Assembly (NCBI RefSeq): GCF_019679435.2
Contig: NZ_CP139781.1
Coordinates: forward strand, 682,001-746,000
Direction: 5' to 3'
DNA from: Actomonas aquatica
GTDB lineage: Bacteria > Verrucomicrobiota > Verrucomicrobiia > Opitutales > Opitutaceae
Length of the DNA: 64,000 nt
Below are positions 56,189 through 64,000 of this stretch, in pieces (the stretch's first letter is position 1; each line of letters starts with the position of its first letter). Under the pieces are notes generated by a model, which ran no database searches, was not told where the DNA came from, and was given only the letters and a program-made list of their open reading frames with translations. Made by a program: the position numbers and the translations under genes.

Positions 56189-58744
56189 ATGTGCGCCGCC
56201 AAGAAGCTAACCCCGATGATGCAGCAGTATTTCGAGGTGAAGCGTGGACTGCCCAAGGGCACCCTCCTCCTCTTCCGCCTCGGCGACTTTTATGAGATCT
56301 TCTACGAGGACGCCGAGATCGCGTCCCGGGTCTGCGGCATCACGCTGACCAAACGCCAGGATTATCCCATGGCGGGCGTGCCTTACCACGCGGTCGACAA
56401 CTACGTGCCGAAGCTCCTCGCCGCCGGCCACAAGGTCGCCATCTGCGACCAGGCCGAGCCCGCCCAAGCCGGCAAACTGGTCAAACGCGCCCTCACCCGC
56501 ATCCTGTCCCCCGGCACCACCCTCGAAGCCAACCAGCTCGACGAGTCGCGCAACCACTACCTCTGCGCGCTCCATCGCGACAAACACGGCCTGCACGCCG
56601 CCTGGCTCGATCTCTCCACCGGCGAATTCCAACTCGCCACCGATCGCCACGTTGCCGACCTGCTGCCGGTGCTCACCGCCCTCGAACCGGCCGAGCTCCT
56701 CCTCATCGAGGGCGACGCCGCCAAGTGGCGCGACGCGCCGCACGAAGACGTCGATGCCCACGCGCTGCACGACTTCTGCCACGGCCGCCTCGTCACCGAA
56801 CTGCCGGGTTACCATTTCGAAACCGCCGACGGGGCCCGCACCGTGCTCGACGCGCTCGGCGTGCTCAACCTCGAGGGGTTTGGGCTCGATGAAAAACACC
56901 CCGGTCTCGGTCCGGCGGGCGCGCTCGTTTATTACGCCACCGAAAACCTCTGCGCGAAGCCGGAGAACCTCCGCGGTCTGCGCGAATACCGCAGCGCGAC
57001 CACCCTGCTCATCGACCCGGCCACCCTGCGCAATCTGGAGATTTTTCGCTCCTCCCGCGGCACGCGCGGCGGCTCCCTGCTCGCCGCCATCAACCGCACC
57101 TCGACCGCCGCCGGCGCCCGCCTGCTCGAGCGTTGGCTGAGCGCGCCCATTCTCGATCTCACCGAGATCCGCCGTCGTTCCAACACCGTGGGCGAACTGC
57201 TCGCCGAACCGATGTTGCTGGGCGAGTTGCGCGAAACCTTGCGCCACATTCGCGACATTCCGCGCATCCTCGGCCGTCTGCAAAACCGCCTGCGCAACCC
57301 GCGCGAACTCGCCGGCGTGCGCGACACCTTGCTGCAGGCGCCCGACATCCATCGCCTGCTCGCCGACTTCGGTGAAACCCTCGGCCGCGACTACCCGGCG
57401 CGCATCGATGAGCTGCCGGAGTTGCGCCAATTGCTGGAGCGCGCGCTCGCCGACGACATGCCCTCCGACATCGCCGAGGGCGGCGCCATTCGCGAAGGCT
57501 TCGACGCCGAGCTCGACCGCATCCGTTCGCTCACTCGCGACAACAAAACGTGGTTGTCCGAACTCGAATCCAGCGAACAGGCCCGCACCGGCATCCGCAG
57601 TCTCAAGGTCAAATACAACGGCAGCTTCGGCTACTTCATCGAGGTCACCAAAGCCAACCTGCACCTCGTGCCGGACAACTACATCCGGCGTTCGACCACG
57701 GTGAATGCGGAGCGCTTCGTCACCGACGACCTCAAGGTGAAGGAAAAGGAAATCCTGCACGCCGAGGACAACGCCCTCGCCCGCGAACGGGAGCTCTTCA
57801 ACGAGCTCATCACCGCCATCCTCGACGAGTCCATTGCCCTCGCCAAAACCGCCGACGCCCTCGCCGAACTCGATGTGCTGGCCGGCTGGGCCGTGCTCGC
57901 GCGCGAGTGGGATTACCACCAGCCGCAACTCGACGACAGCGACGTGCTTGAGATCACCGAAGGTCGCCACCCCGTGGTCGAGCAGATGCTCAAGGCTCCC
58001 GACACCGCCGTCATCCGCGGCAACCAGAGCTTCGTGCCCAACGACACCGTGTTGTCCTCGTCGGGCGAACAACTCGCGCTCATCACCGGTCCCAACATGG
58101 CGGGTAAATCGACCTACATTCGCCAGGTCGCGCTCATCACGCTGCTGGCCGAAGTGGGTTGCTGGGTGCCCGCCGCCAAATGCCGCATCGGTCTCGTGGA
58201 TCGCATCTTCTCCCGCGTCGGCGCGAGCGACGATCTGGCGCGAGGTAACTCGACCTTCATGGTCGAGATGAACGAGACCGCCAACATCCTCAACAACGCC
58301 ACCACCCGATCACTCATTATTCTCGATGAGATCGGCCGCGGCACGTCCACCTACGACGGGCTCTCCATCGCCTGGGCGGTCGTCGAGCATCTGCACAACG
58401 ACGCCGACGCCGGACCGCGCACCCTCTTCGCCACCCACTACCAGGAACTCACCCAGCTGGAGAAGTCGCTGTCACGACTGCGCAACTACAGCGTCGCGGT
58501 GAAGGAGTGGAACGACGAGATCATCTTCGTGCACCGCATCCAACCCGGGGCCGCCGACCGCAGCTACGGCATCCAAGTGGCCCGCCTCGCCGGTTTGCCG
58601 CCGGCGGTCATCGACCGGGCCAAAACCATTCTGGGCAAACTCGAGTCCGACGACACCTCGATCGAGCTCTCCGCCCCGCAGGCCAAACCGCGCAAAAAGA
58701 TCTCGGTCAAACCGACCGACGACGCACAGATGAACCTGCTCTAA
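56189..58744 (+). CDS. mutS: DNA mismatch repair protein MutS
   Basis: 851 residues. The N-terminal mismatch-reading motif Phe34-Tyr-Glu36 (LGDFYEIFYED), connector, lever and clamp domains, and the ATPase (Walker A GPNMAGKST 634-642, ILDEIGRGTSTYDG, THYQELT) are all present. The last residues QMNLL form a candidate sliding-clamp (beta) binding motif like the QMSLL of E. coli MutS. It recognises mismatches and recruits MutL. Confidence 0.97.
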   Translation: MCAAKKLTPMMQQYFEVKRGLPKGTLLLFRLGDFYEIFYEDAEIASRVCGITLTKRQDYPMAGVPYHAVDNYVPKLLAAGHKVAICDQAEPAQAGKLVKRALTRILSPGTTLEANQLDESRNHYLCALHRDKHGLHAAWLDLSTGEFQLATDRHVADLLPVLTALEPAELLLIEGDAAKWRDAPHEDVDAHALHDFCHGRLVTELPGYHFETADGARTVLDALGVLNLEGFGLDEKHPGLGPAGALVYYATENLCAKPENLRGLREYRSATTLLIDPATLRNLEIFRSSRGTRGGSLLAAINRTSTAAGARLLERWLSAPILDLTEIRRRSNTVGELLAEPMLLGELRETLRHIRDIPRILGRLQNRLRNPRELAGVRDTLLQAPDIHRLLADFGETLGRDYPARIDELPELRQLLERALADDMPSDIAEGGAIREGFDAELDRIRSLTRDNKTWLSELESSEQARTGIRSLKVKYNGSFGYFIEVTKANLHLVPDNYIRRSTTVNAERFVTDDLKVKEKEILHAEDNALARERELFNELITAILDESIALAKTADALAELDVLAGWAVLAREWDYHQPQLDDSDVLEITEGRHPVVEQMLKAPDTAVIRGNQSFVPNDTVLSSSGEQLALITGPNMAGKSTYIRQVALITLLAEVGCWVPAAKCRIGLVDRIFSRVGASDDLARGNSTFMVEMNETANILNNATTRSLIILDEIGRGTSTYDGLSIAWAVVEHLHNDADAGPRTLFATHYQELTQLEKSLSRLRNYSVAVKEWNDEIIFVHRIQPGAADRSYGIQVARLAGLPPAVIDRAKTILGKLESDDTSIELSAPQAKPRKKISVKPTDDAQMNLL

Positions 58745-58749
58745 GCGCC

Positions 58750-59505
58750 ATGGCGACCTCCCCCTCCGCAAACCAACCCGCCCTGCTGCCGCGACGGATG
58801 AACAATCCGGTTGTAGTGGGTCCACAACTACTGGGACTTGATCCAATCGCGCCCGCGCTGCGCCTGCCGGTGGAAGCCCATCGCGGGGATCTCACCCTGC
58901 AGCTGCCGACCGAAAGCGGCCAAACCTACGCGGGCCTGCACTGGTGGCAAAATGGCCGTGAGCTGCCGGGGCAGGATCGCCCCACCCTCCAGCTGGGTGA
59001 ACTCACGCTGGACGAAAGCGACGTGTATTACGCGACGTGGGAGCCGCACGAAGGCGCGTCTGCCGGGCGGTCGCAGTCGGCGCTGGTAGCGGTGTATCCC
59101 GGCCATCACCTCGCCAATCAGTCGGCGCGCGGGTTTGTTTCGCCGGCCCATGGCCTGACGGTGAGTTTTGTGGTCGGTCGTTCCGCCGGTCCGGTGCGCG
59201 CGAAACGTTACCTGATTCGTGTGATCGGCCCGTCACTGGCAAAGTTTGGCGTCGAGGCGCCGTTGGCCGAACCGCAGATCGCCTTTGCCCGGCGCACCAA
59301 CGACTGCCGCGCCCTGCTGCAAACGGATCCGGCGCTGGCGGCCGCCTGTTCGCAGGCCGTGGGGGCCTTTGCCCTCGACCCGGCAGCAGGAGATTTTGTG
59401 GCCGTCGCCGATCTGCCGCCGGGCGCTTACAACGTCACCGTGACGGCGCTCGCCGAGGCGAATGGCGGCGACGTATTGGTGGAAATCTACGAGACCCGCG
59501 CATGA
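58750..59505 (+). CDS. Ig-like/beta-sandwich protein of unknown function, translationally coupled to a methyltransferase
   Basis: 251 residues from ATG 58750 (ATG 58798 possible). No signal peptide is seen. An Ig-like stretch (LHWWQNGRELPGQDRPTLQL...DVYYATW) is followed by a domain with YLIRVIGPSLAKFGVEAPLAEPQ, a motif I associate with large verrucomicrobial surface proteins (VGPSLxxFGV...DP pattern). Its stop overlaps the next start (ATGA), implying coordinated translation with a SAM-dependent methyltransferase. Function unknown. Confidence 0.65.
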   Translation: MATSPSANQPALLPRRMNNPVVVGPQLLGLDPIAPALRLPVEAHRGDLTLQLPTESGQTYAGLHWWQNGRELPGQDRPTLQLGELTLDESDVYYATWEPHEGASAGRSQSALVAVYPGHHLANQSARGFVSPAHGLTVSFVVGRSAGPVRAKRYLIRVIGPSLAKFGVEAPLAEPQIAFARRTNDCRALLQTDPALAAACSQAVGAFALDPAAGDFVAVADLPPGAYNVTVTALAEANGGDVLVEIYETRA

Positions 59506-60266
59506 CCAACTGGCTCAACGCCCACCTCGAGTCCCTCACCGCCAGCGAGCTCGTTTCGCCGCGCGACGAGATGGTGCAGCCCGGTTTTGAGACGCAGTAT
59601 TTCACCATCGGCAAACGCGCGCTCGATCTCATCGAGCATGCCCGGCTGCTCTGCGGTCGCCGGTCCTATCGTCGCATTCTCGACCTGCCCTGCGGTCACG
59701 GCCGCGTGATGCGTTGGCTGCGTGCCGCTTACCCACAGGCGTCCATCGTGGGCTGCGATCTCAATCGCGACGGTGTCGATTTCTGCGCCGAGCAGTTTGA
59801 GGCCGAACCCGTTTACAGCGTGCCGGATCTACGGGAGCTGCCCTTCGACGATGGGTTCGATTTGGTGTGGTGCGGCTCCCTGCTCACCCACCTGCCGGTC
59901 GAACTGGCCCGCCAAACCCTCGACTGCCTGATCAAGTGGACCGCCGACGACGGCGTGTTGGTGTTCTCCACCCAGGGGCGCTTTCTCAGCACCCAACTGG
60001 CCCGCGGTGAAGGTGACTATGCGGACAACGCCGACGTGGTGACGCTGCTCCATGACTACCGCCGCGACGGCATGGCCTTTCAGCCCTATTTTGAGGATCC
60101 GGCCGGTCACTACGGCCTCAACCTCATCAGTCCCGCCTACCTGCAAACCTACCTGCAGGCGCGCACCGACGTCATCACTCGCGCCTTCCTCGAGCAGGCC
60201 TGGGGCGTGCAGGACGTGACGGTGCTTTATCGCAAACGCGAGTTCTACGCGCCCCTGCTCGGTTGA
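59502..60266 (+). CDS. Class I SAM-dependent methyltransferase
   Basis: 254 residues from ATG 59502. Motif I is ILDLPCGHGRVMRWL, then IVGCDLNRDGVDFC (acidic ribose-binding Asp) and FDLVWCGSLLTHLP (motif IV region). The substrate is not evident; the fold variant with LDLPCGHGR resembles methyltransferases in glycan or natural-product gene sets. Confidence 0.88.
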   Translation: MTNWLNAHLESLTASELVSPRDEMVQPGFETQYFTIGKRALDLIEHARLLCGRRSYRRILDLPCGHGRVMRWLRAAYPQASIVGCDLNRDGVDFCAEQFEAEPVYSVPDLRELPFDDGFDLVWCGSLLTHLPVELARQTLDCLIKWTADDGVLVFSTQGRFLSTQLARGEGDYADNADVVTLLHDYRRDGMAFQPYFEDPAGHYGLNLISPAYLQTYLQARTDVITRAFLEQAWGVQDVTVLYRKREFYAPLLG

Positions 60267-60315
60267 GCCGGAGCGCGATGTGAAGCGGCGCCGGCGATCA
60301 CCGCCGTGTATCCAC

Positions 60316-60438
60316 TTAGCGGCGACGGCGCGGCACGCGCGTCACCGGCTCCGTGCCACTCAGTCGCCAGAGGGCGATCGCCATGCCTACGATGATGGCA
60401 CCGGTGAAGACGGAGATATAGGTCCAGATGTCGTTCAT
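60316..60438 (-). CDS. Small single-span membrane protein (40 aa)
   Basis: A short ORF from ATG 60438 encodes MNDIWTYISVFTGAIIVG... with one hydrophobic helix (about 8-25) and an Arg-rich C-terminus (VPRRRR), the positive-inside pattern of small membrane proteins. It has no obvious Shine-Dalgarno. Its convergent-end position and lack of homologues in view keep this tentative. Confidence 0.45.
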   Translation of the reverse strand: MNDIWTYISVFTGAIIVGMAIALWRLSGTEPVTRVPRRRR

Positions 60439-60480
60439 GATTTTTTTGGCGGGGGTTAAAGCGAGAGAATAGGTGGTGAT

Positions 60481-60858
60481 TCAGGGGCCGAGCACCACGC
60501 GCAGGAAGCCGTGGTGCCAGTAGATCCACTCGCTGGTGCTCGCATCCCAGCGGGCGTGCAGCGGGTAGTTGGCGGCAAAGGCCATGGTCATGGATTTGTC
60601 GGTCATCCACACCGAGACCGGGTTGGAGGTGTTGCCGACATTCCAGGAGCCCGGGAGGTGGAACACCGTCTCCATGTCGGGCGAAAACAGCATGGCGACG
60701 CGGGTGGGGATGACGCCCAAACCGTGGTCGAAGCTGACGTTTTGGTGGTGGCGGTTGTCGATCACCCACCAGCCGGAGTCATAACCGGATTGCGGGGCGA
60801 ACGGGGCGGGAGTCTTCCGGACCCGAATGCGGGGATCTTCGCGCAGGAGCTGGTTCAT
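60481..60858 (-). CDS. Hypothetical protein
   Basis: 125 residues from ATG 60858 (upstream in-frame GTG-type starts exist). The C-terminal ~80 residues, with WWVIDNRHHQNVSFDHGLGVIP and WIYWHHGFLRVVL, are rich in Trp and beta-strand-like; a loose similarity to small beta-sandwich domains of phage tails or lectins is possible, but I do not recognise the family. No signal peptide or membrane segment. Confidence 0.5.
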   Translation of the reverse strand: MNQLLREDPRIRVRKTPAPFAPQSGYDSGWWVIDNRHHQNVSFDHGLGVIPTRVAMLFSPDMETVFHLPGSWNVGNTSNPVSVWMTDKSMTMAFAANYPLHARWDASTSEWIYWHHGFLRVVLGP

Positions 60859-61062
60859 GTGGGCAATTACGTTGAAGAGTCGTTGGCGGCACCGTGGTGG
60901 CGGCCTCACCCCACCAAGCGAGCTTCCGGCCGCAAAGGGGACATGACCCGGTCAAAAATTATGAGCTGCTGTCGCCGAAACCGCCCCAATATTGCTTAAT
61001 GCAATCACCTAACGGGATTTGTGCTTTGCGCCCCTCATCTGGCGCTACAGGATTCACCCCAC

Positions 61063-61641
61063 GTGAACGACGGCGAGATGGCACTCCTCTTCCAGCGGCT
61101 TGAGCATGGCGATGCCAGCGCCGCGGAGCAGTTGCTGCCCCTCGTCTACGACGAGCTCCGCCGGCTGGCCGCGCACAAGATGGCCCACGAGGCCCCGGGC
61201 CAGACCTTGCAACCGACCGCGCTCGTGCATGAAGCGTGGCTGCGACTGGGCGGCTCCAACCAACCCGCGTGGCAAAACCGGGCCCACTTTTTTGGCGCCG
61301 CGGCCGAAAGCATGCGCCGCATCCTCATCGACAACGCCCGCCGCAAACGCGCGCTGAAGCATGGGGGCGACCTGGCCAAGGTCAGCGCCGACCAAACCGG
61401 CTTCGACCTCGCCCAACCCACCGCGAACGACAGCGAGTTGCTGCTGGTGCACGAGGCGCTGGCGGCCTTTGAGACGCACGACAGCCGCAAGGCCGAGCTG
61501 GTGAAACTCAAGTATTTCGCCGGACTCACCCTCGAGGAAGCCGGGCAGGTGCTCGGCATCTCGGAACGCACCGCGAAGCGGGATTGGGCCTATGCCCGAG
61601 CTTGGTTGTTCAACGAAGTGCAGCGTCTGCGCGAGACCTGA
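61063..61641 (+). CDS. ECF-type RNA polymerase sigma factor (SigZ/planctomycete-type)
   Basis: 192 residues if begun at GTG 61063; GTG 61021 and ATG 61078 are alternatives. ECF pattern: sigma2 with LLPLVYDELRRLAAHKM and NRAHFFGAAAESMRRILIDNARRKRA, then sigma4 with AELVKLKYFAGLTLEEAGQVLGISERTAKRDWAYARAWL. Directly upstream (110 bp) of a Ser/Thr kinase, an arrangement seen in Planctomycetes and Verrucomicrobia, where the kinase probably controls the sigma factor. Confidence 0.92.
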   Translation: MNDGEMALLFQRLEHGDASAAEQLLPLVYDELRRLAAHKMAHEAPGQTLQPTALVHEAWLRLGGSNQPAWQNRAHFFGAAAESMRRILIDNARRKRALKHGGDLAKVSADQTGFDLAQPTANDSELLLVHEALAAFETHDSRKAELVKLKYFAGLTLEEAGQVLGISERTAKRDWAYARAWLFNEVQRLRET

Positions 61642-61751
61642 TCGTTTCGACCTCCCCTCGCCTGTCCCCTTCTACCCCTGTTTTTCGCATTGTCGGATAT
61701 GCCGAAACCCCGTCCCGCTAGCGTCGTTCTCCCGTCCCCCGTTTTCGCCGC

Positions 61752-64000
61752 ATGAATCGCGACGACGAGGTATTTGGTCAGGCGCTCGATCTGACCGGCG
61801 CGGAGCGGGAAGCTTACCTGGAGAAGATCGGCCAGGAAGACCCCGCCCTGCGCGCGCGCGTGGAGGCGCTACTCAAGGCCTACGACTCAGCCGACGACTT
61901 CATGGACGCGTCGCCGGTGGAACGGCCGCCGCTCGCCCCCGAGGAAAAACTGGGCGATCGCATCGGTCACTACACCCTGATCCGCAAGCTCGGCGAAGGC
62001 GGCTGCGGCGTCGTTTATCTCGCCGAGCAAAGCGAGCCGGTGCGTCGGGCCGTCGCGCTCAAGGTCATCAAGCTGGGCATGGACACCGTCGAGGTGATCG
62101 CCCGGTTTGAGGCCGAACGGCAGGCGCTGGCCATGATGGATCACCCCGACATCGCTCGAGTGTTTGATGCCGGGGCGACCGCGACCGGGCGGCCGTTCTT
62201 CGTCATGGAGTTTGTCGATGGCGTGCCCATCACCCGCTTCTGCGATCAGCAGGCGCTGCCGATGGCGCAACGCCTCGAGTTGTTTGCCCGCGTTTGCGTG
62301 GCCCTCCAGCACGCGCACCAGAAGGGCATCATCCATCGCGACATCAAACCCTCCAACATTCTGGTGTCGCTGGTGGACGGCGTGCCGACGCCCAAGGTCA
62401 TTGACTTCGGCATCGCCAAGGCGACCCAAGGTCGGCTCACCGAACAGACCTTACTCACCTGCCTCAATCAACTCATCGGCACCCCTGCCTACATGAGCCC
62501 CGAGCAGGCCGAGGCGCGTGAACTCGATATCGATACCCGCAGCGACGTGTATTCGCTCGGCGTGCTGCTCTACGAACTGCTCACCGGGCGGCCGCCCTAC
62601 GATCCTCGCACCCTGCAGCAGGCCGGTATCGATGAGATTCGCCGCATCATTCGCGAAATCGATCCGCCCCGCCCGTCCGCCGCCGTCTCGACGCTGACCG
62701 CCGCCGATCGCACCACCGTGGCCGCCGCGCGCAAAGCGGTGCCCACTCGCCTCACCTCGGTCCTCGCCGGCGACCTCGACTGGATCGTGATGCGTTGTTT
62801 GGAGAAACAGCGCGACCGCCGCTACGGCACCGCCAGCGAGCTTGCCGAAGACGTGCGCCGGCACCTGCGGAACGAGCCAGTCGTGGCCCGGCCGCCGTCA
62901 TGGGTTTACAAAACCCAACGTTTTGTGGCGCGCAACCAACTCGCCTGCGGCAGCGCCGTGGCGGTGTTGCTAGCCATCATCATCGGGGCCATCGCCGCCA
63001 CCACCCAGGCCATTCGCGCCACCCGGGCCGAGCGCGTGGCCGTAACGGAACGCGATGCCGCGGAAACCGCGCGCGCGGCCGAGGCCGTGGCGCGCGAAGA
63101 TGCCCAGCGCCGCCAGGAACAGGCGGAGGATCTATTGACCTTCATGATCGGCGACTTTCGTGCCGGGCTGGAGCAATTGGGCCGCCTGGACCTGCTGGAC
63201 GCGGTGGGTAGCCGGGCGATGGACTATTTCTCCGAGCTACCCGCCCGTGACCTGTCCGATACCGCCCTCACCCGCCAGACCGCGGCACTGACGCAGATCG
63301 GCGAAGTGCGCATGGATCAGGCCAACTACGACGCGGCTCTCACCTCTTTTCAGGCCGCTTTCGACCGGGCCTCCACCCTCTCCACACGGTATCCTGATAA
63401 TGGAGACATGTTGTTTGAGCGGGCCCAGGCAGAGTTCTGGATCGGTTTTGTCCACCGACGTCGCGGAGGCTTTGCGGCCGAACGCGAATGGATGACCCGC
63501 TACCGCGATTCGGCGGTGGCGCTCGCCGCTTTGGAGCCAGAGTCGCTGCGTTCGCAGCACGAACTGGTTTATGGTCACCACAACCTCGCGGTCTTGGATT
63601 TCGATCGAGGCGACTACGGGGCGGCGCTGCAGGGATTTGAGGCCGAACACCAACAGATCGTGGCGATGCTGCGGGACCATCCGGAAGACCTCCAATTGCA
63701 ACGCGGTCACGTGGATGTCTTGTCGTGGCTGGGCCAGATCGCAGAACGCGAAGGCGATTTTGGGGAAGCCGAGCGATTCTTCACCGAGATGGGCACCTTG
63801 TTGGAGCGACTCATGGAGGTCTCGGGGCATCCCCGTTGGAAACTGCGCCATGCTCAGGGACTGGCCTTTCTGGGGGATTTGCAGGCCCGCCGAAACGAGC
63901 TCTCTGCGGCCCGGGCGACCAACCAACAGGCCCGAAGCGAATTTGGCGAATTGGTGGAGCAGGATCCCGCCAATCAACTGTGGCAGGTTTCTGCCCTCAG
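61752..64000 (+). CDS. Serine/threonine protein kinase with C-terminal TPR-like region (3'-truncated by window)
   Basis: About 749 residues visible from ATG 61752; the end is outside the window. The kinase domain spans about 74-360: Gly-loop GEGGCGVVYLAEQ (81 on), Lys104 (VALKVI), HRDIKPSN with Asp197, and DFG Asp218 (IDFGIAKA). A transmembrane helix follows (about 397-417, CGSAVAVLLAIIIGAIAATT), then a coiled segment (ERVAVTERDAAETARAAEAV) and TPR-like helices (NYDAALTSFQAAFDRA). It is the partner of the preceding ECF sigma factor and probably phosphorylates it or a regulator. Confidence 0.95.
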   Translation, partial: MNRDDEVFGQALDLTGAEREAYLEKIGQEDPALRARVEALLKAYDSADDFMDASPVERPPLAPEEKLGDRIGHYTLIRKLGEGGCGVVYLAEQSEPVRRAVALKVIKLGMDTVEVIARFEAERQALAMMDHPDIARVFDAGATATGRPFFVMEFVDGVPITRFCDQQALPMAQRLELFARVCVALQHAHQKGIIHRDIKPSNILVSLVDGVPTPKVIDFGIAKATQGRLTEQTLLTCLNQLIGTPAYMSPEQAEARELDIDTRSDVYSLGVLLYELLTGRPPYDPRTLQQAGIDEIRRIIREIDPPRPSAAVSTLTAADRTTVAAARKAVPTRLTSVLAGDLDWIVMRCLEKQRDRRYGTASELAEDVRRHLRNEPVVARPPSWVYKTQRFVARNQLACGSAVAVLLAIIIGAIAATTQAIRATRAERVAVTERDAAETARAAEAVAREDAQRRQEQAEDLLTFMIGDFRAGLEQLGRLDLLDAVGSRAMDYFSELPARDLSDTALTRQTAALTQIGEVRMDQANYDAALTSFQAAFDRASTLSTRYPDNGDMLFERAQAEFWIGFVHRRRGGFAAEREWMTRYRDSAVALAALEPESLRSQHELVYGHHNLAVLDFDRGDYGAALQGFEAEHQQIVAMLRDHPEDLQLQRGHVDVLSWLGQIAEREGDFGEAERFFTEMGTLLERLMEVSGHPRWKLRHAQGLAFLGDLQARRNELSAARATNQQARSEFGELVEQDPANQLWQVSAL

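Noticed and set aside
56207..58072. 621-codon minus-strand ORF
   Set aside because: Antisense of mutS, which has all MutS motifs on the plus strand.

Overview
The window looks like a chromosomal segment of a high-GC Verrucomicrobiota bacterium, most likely an Opitutaceae-type organism. This rests on gene content: several secreted glycoside hydrolases with Gram-negative signal peptides, a TonB receptor, a PEP-CTERM protein with an SUMF1 domain, an ECF sigma factor next to a large Ser/Thr kinase, OleA/OleB homologues, and many short dispersed inverted repeats between and inside genes. The taxonomic call is inference from these traits; no 16S rRNA gene is present.

Region 1 (1-19.6 kb) is a polysaccharide-utilisation region on mixed strands: the C-terminus of a TonB-dependent receptor, a sialate O-acetylesterase-like enzyme, a GH2 enzyme, two GH95 alpha-L-fucosidases, a GH28 polygalacturonase, two tandem S9-like proteins that lack the nucleophile, and a large GH106 alpha-L-rhamnosidase. 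Fucose, rhamnose, galacturonate, galactose and acetyl groups together suggest a pectin or rhamnogalacturonan-like substrate. No sulfatase is visible, which argues against sulfated algal glycans. A hairpin repeat (core GACGCCG...CGGCGTC) occurs five times, only here.

Region 2 (19.9-30.2 kb) is mixed: a RibB protein with a degenerate RibA domain, MalQ, an HPr-like protein without His15, a polytopic membrane protein coupled to an acyltransferase-3, a PEP-CTERM/SUMF1 protein, a toxin-antitoxin pair whose toxin is internally deleted, and a MerR regulator preceded by a small protein homologous to its own C-terminal domain.

Region 3 (30.3-35.4 kb) has a codon-atypical 1,243-residue fusion of an HD domain and an HSP90-like (GHKL) ATPase, a TonB-C lipoprotein, and a 0.8 kb mosaic with a ~308 bp tandem duplication.

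Region 4 (35.4-44.3 kb) is an all-minus-strand type II fatty-acid-synthase-like cluster: KAS II, ACP, two CrtI/RetSat-like FAD oxidoreductases, FabZ, FabI, an OleA-like thiolase and an OleB-like hydrolase. OleC and OleD are absent. Inverted-repeat elements sit in most of its intergenic gaps. It is the best candidate here for an undescribed pathway, probably making an unusual lipid, polyene or hydrocarbon.

Region 5 (44.4-64 kb) is mostly core functions: GalE, a sigma-54 response regulator, an M50 protease, tRNA-Ala(GGC), a TonB-ExbD-ExbB operon, a PfkB-type kinase, dTMP kinase with a histone-H1-like tail, DNA polymerase III delta-prime, a MATE exporter, an alpha/beta hydrolase, MutS, a domain protein coupled to a methyltransferase, and an ECF sigma/Ser-Thr kinase pair running off the end. 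A recurring oddity is that dispersed repeats intrude into coding sequence, either as in-frame insertions or by supplying stop codons.
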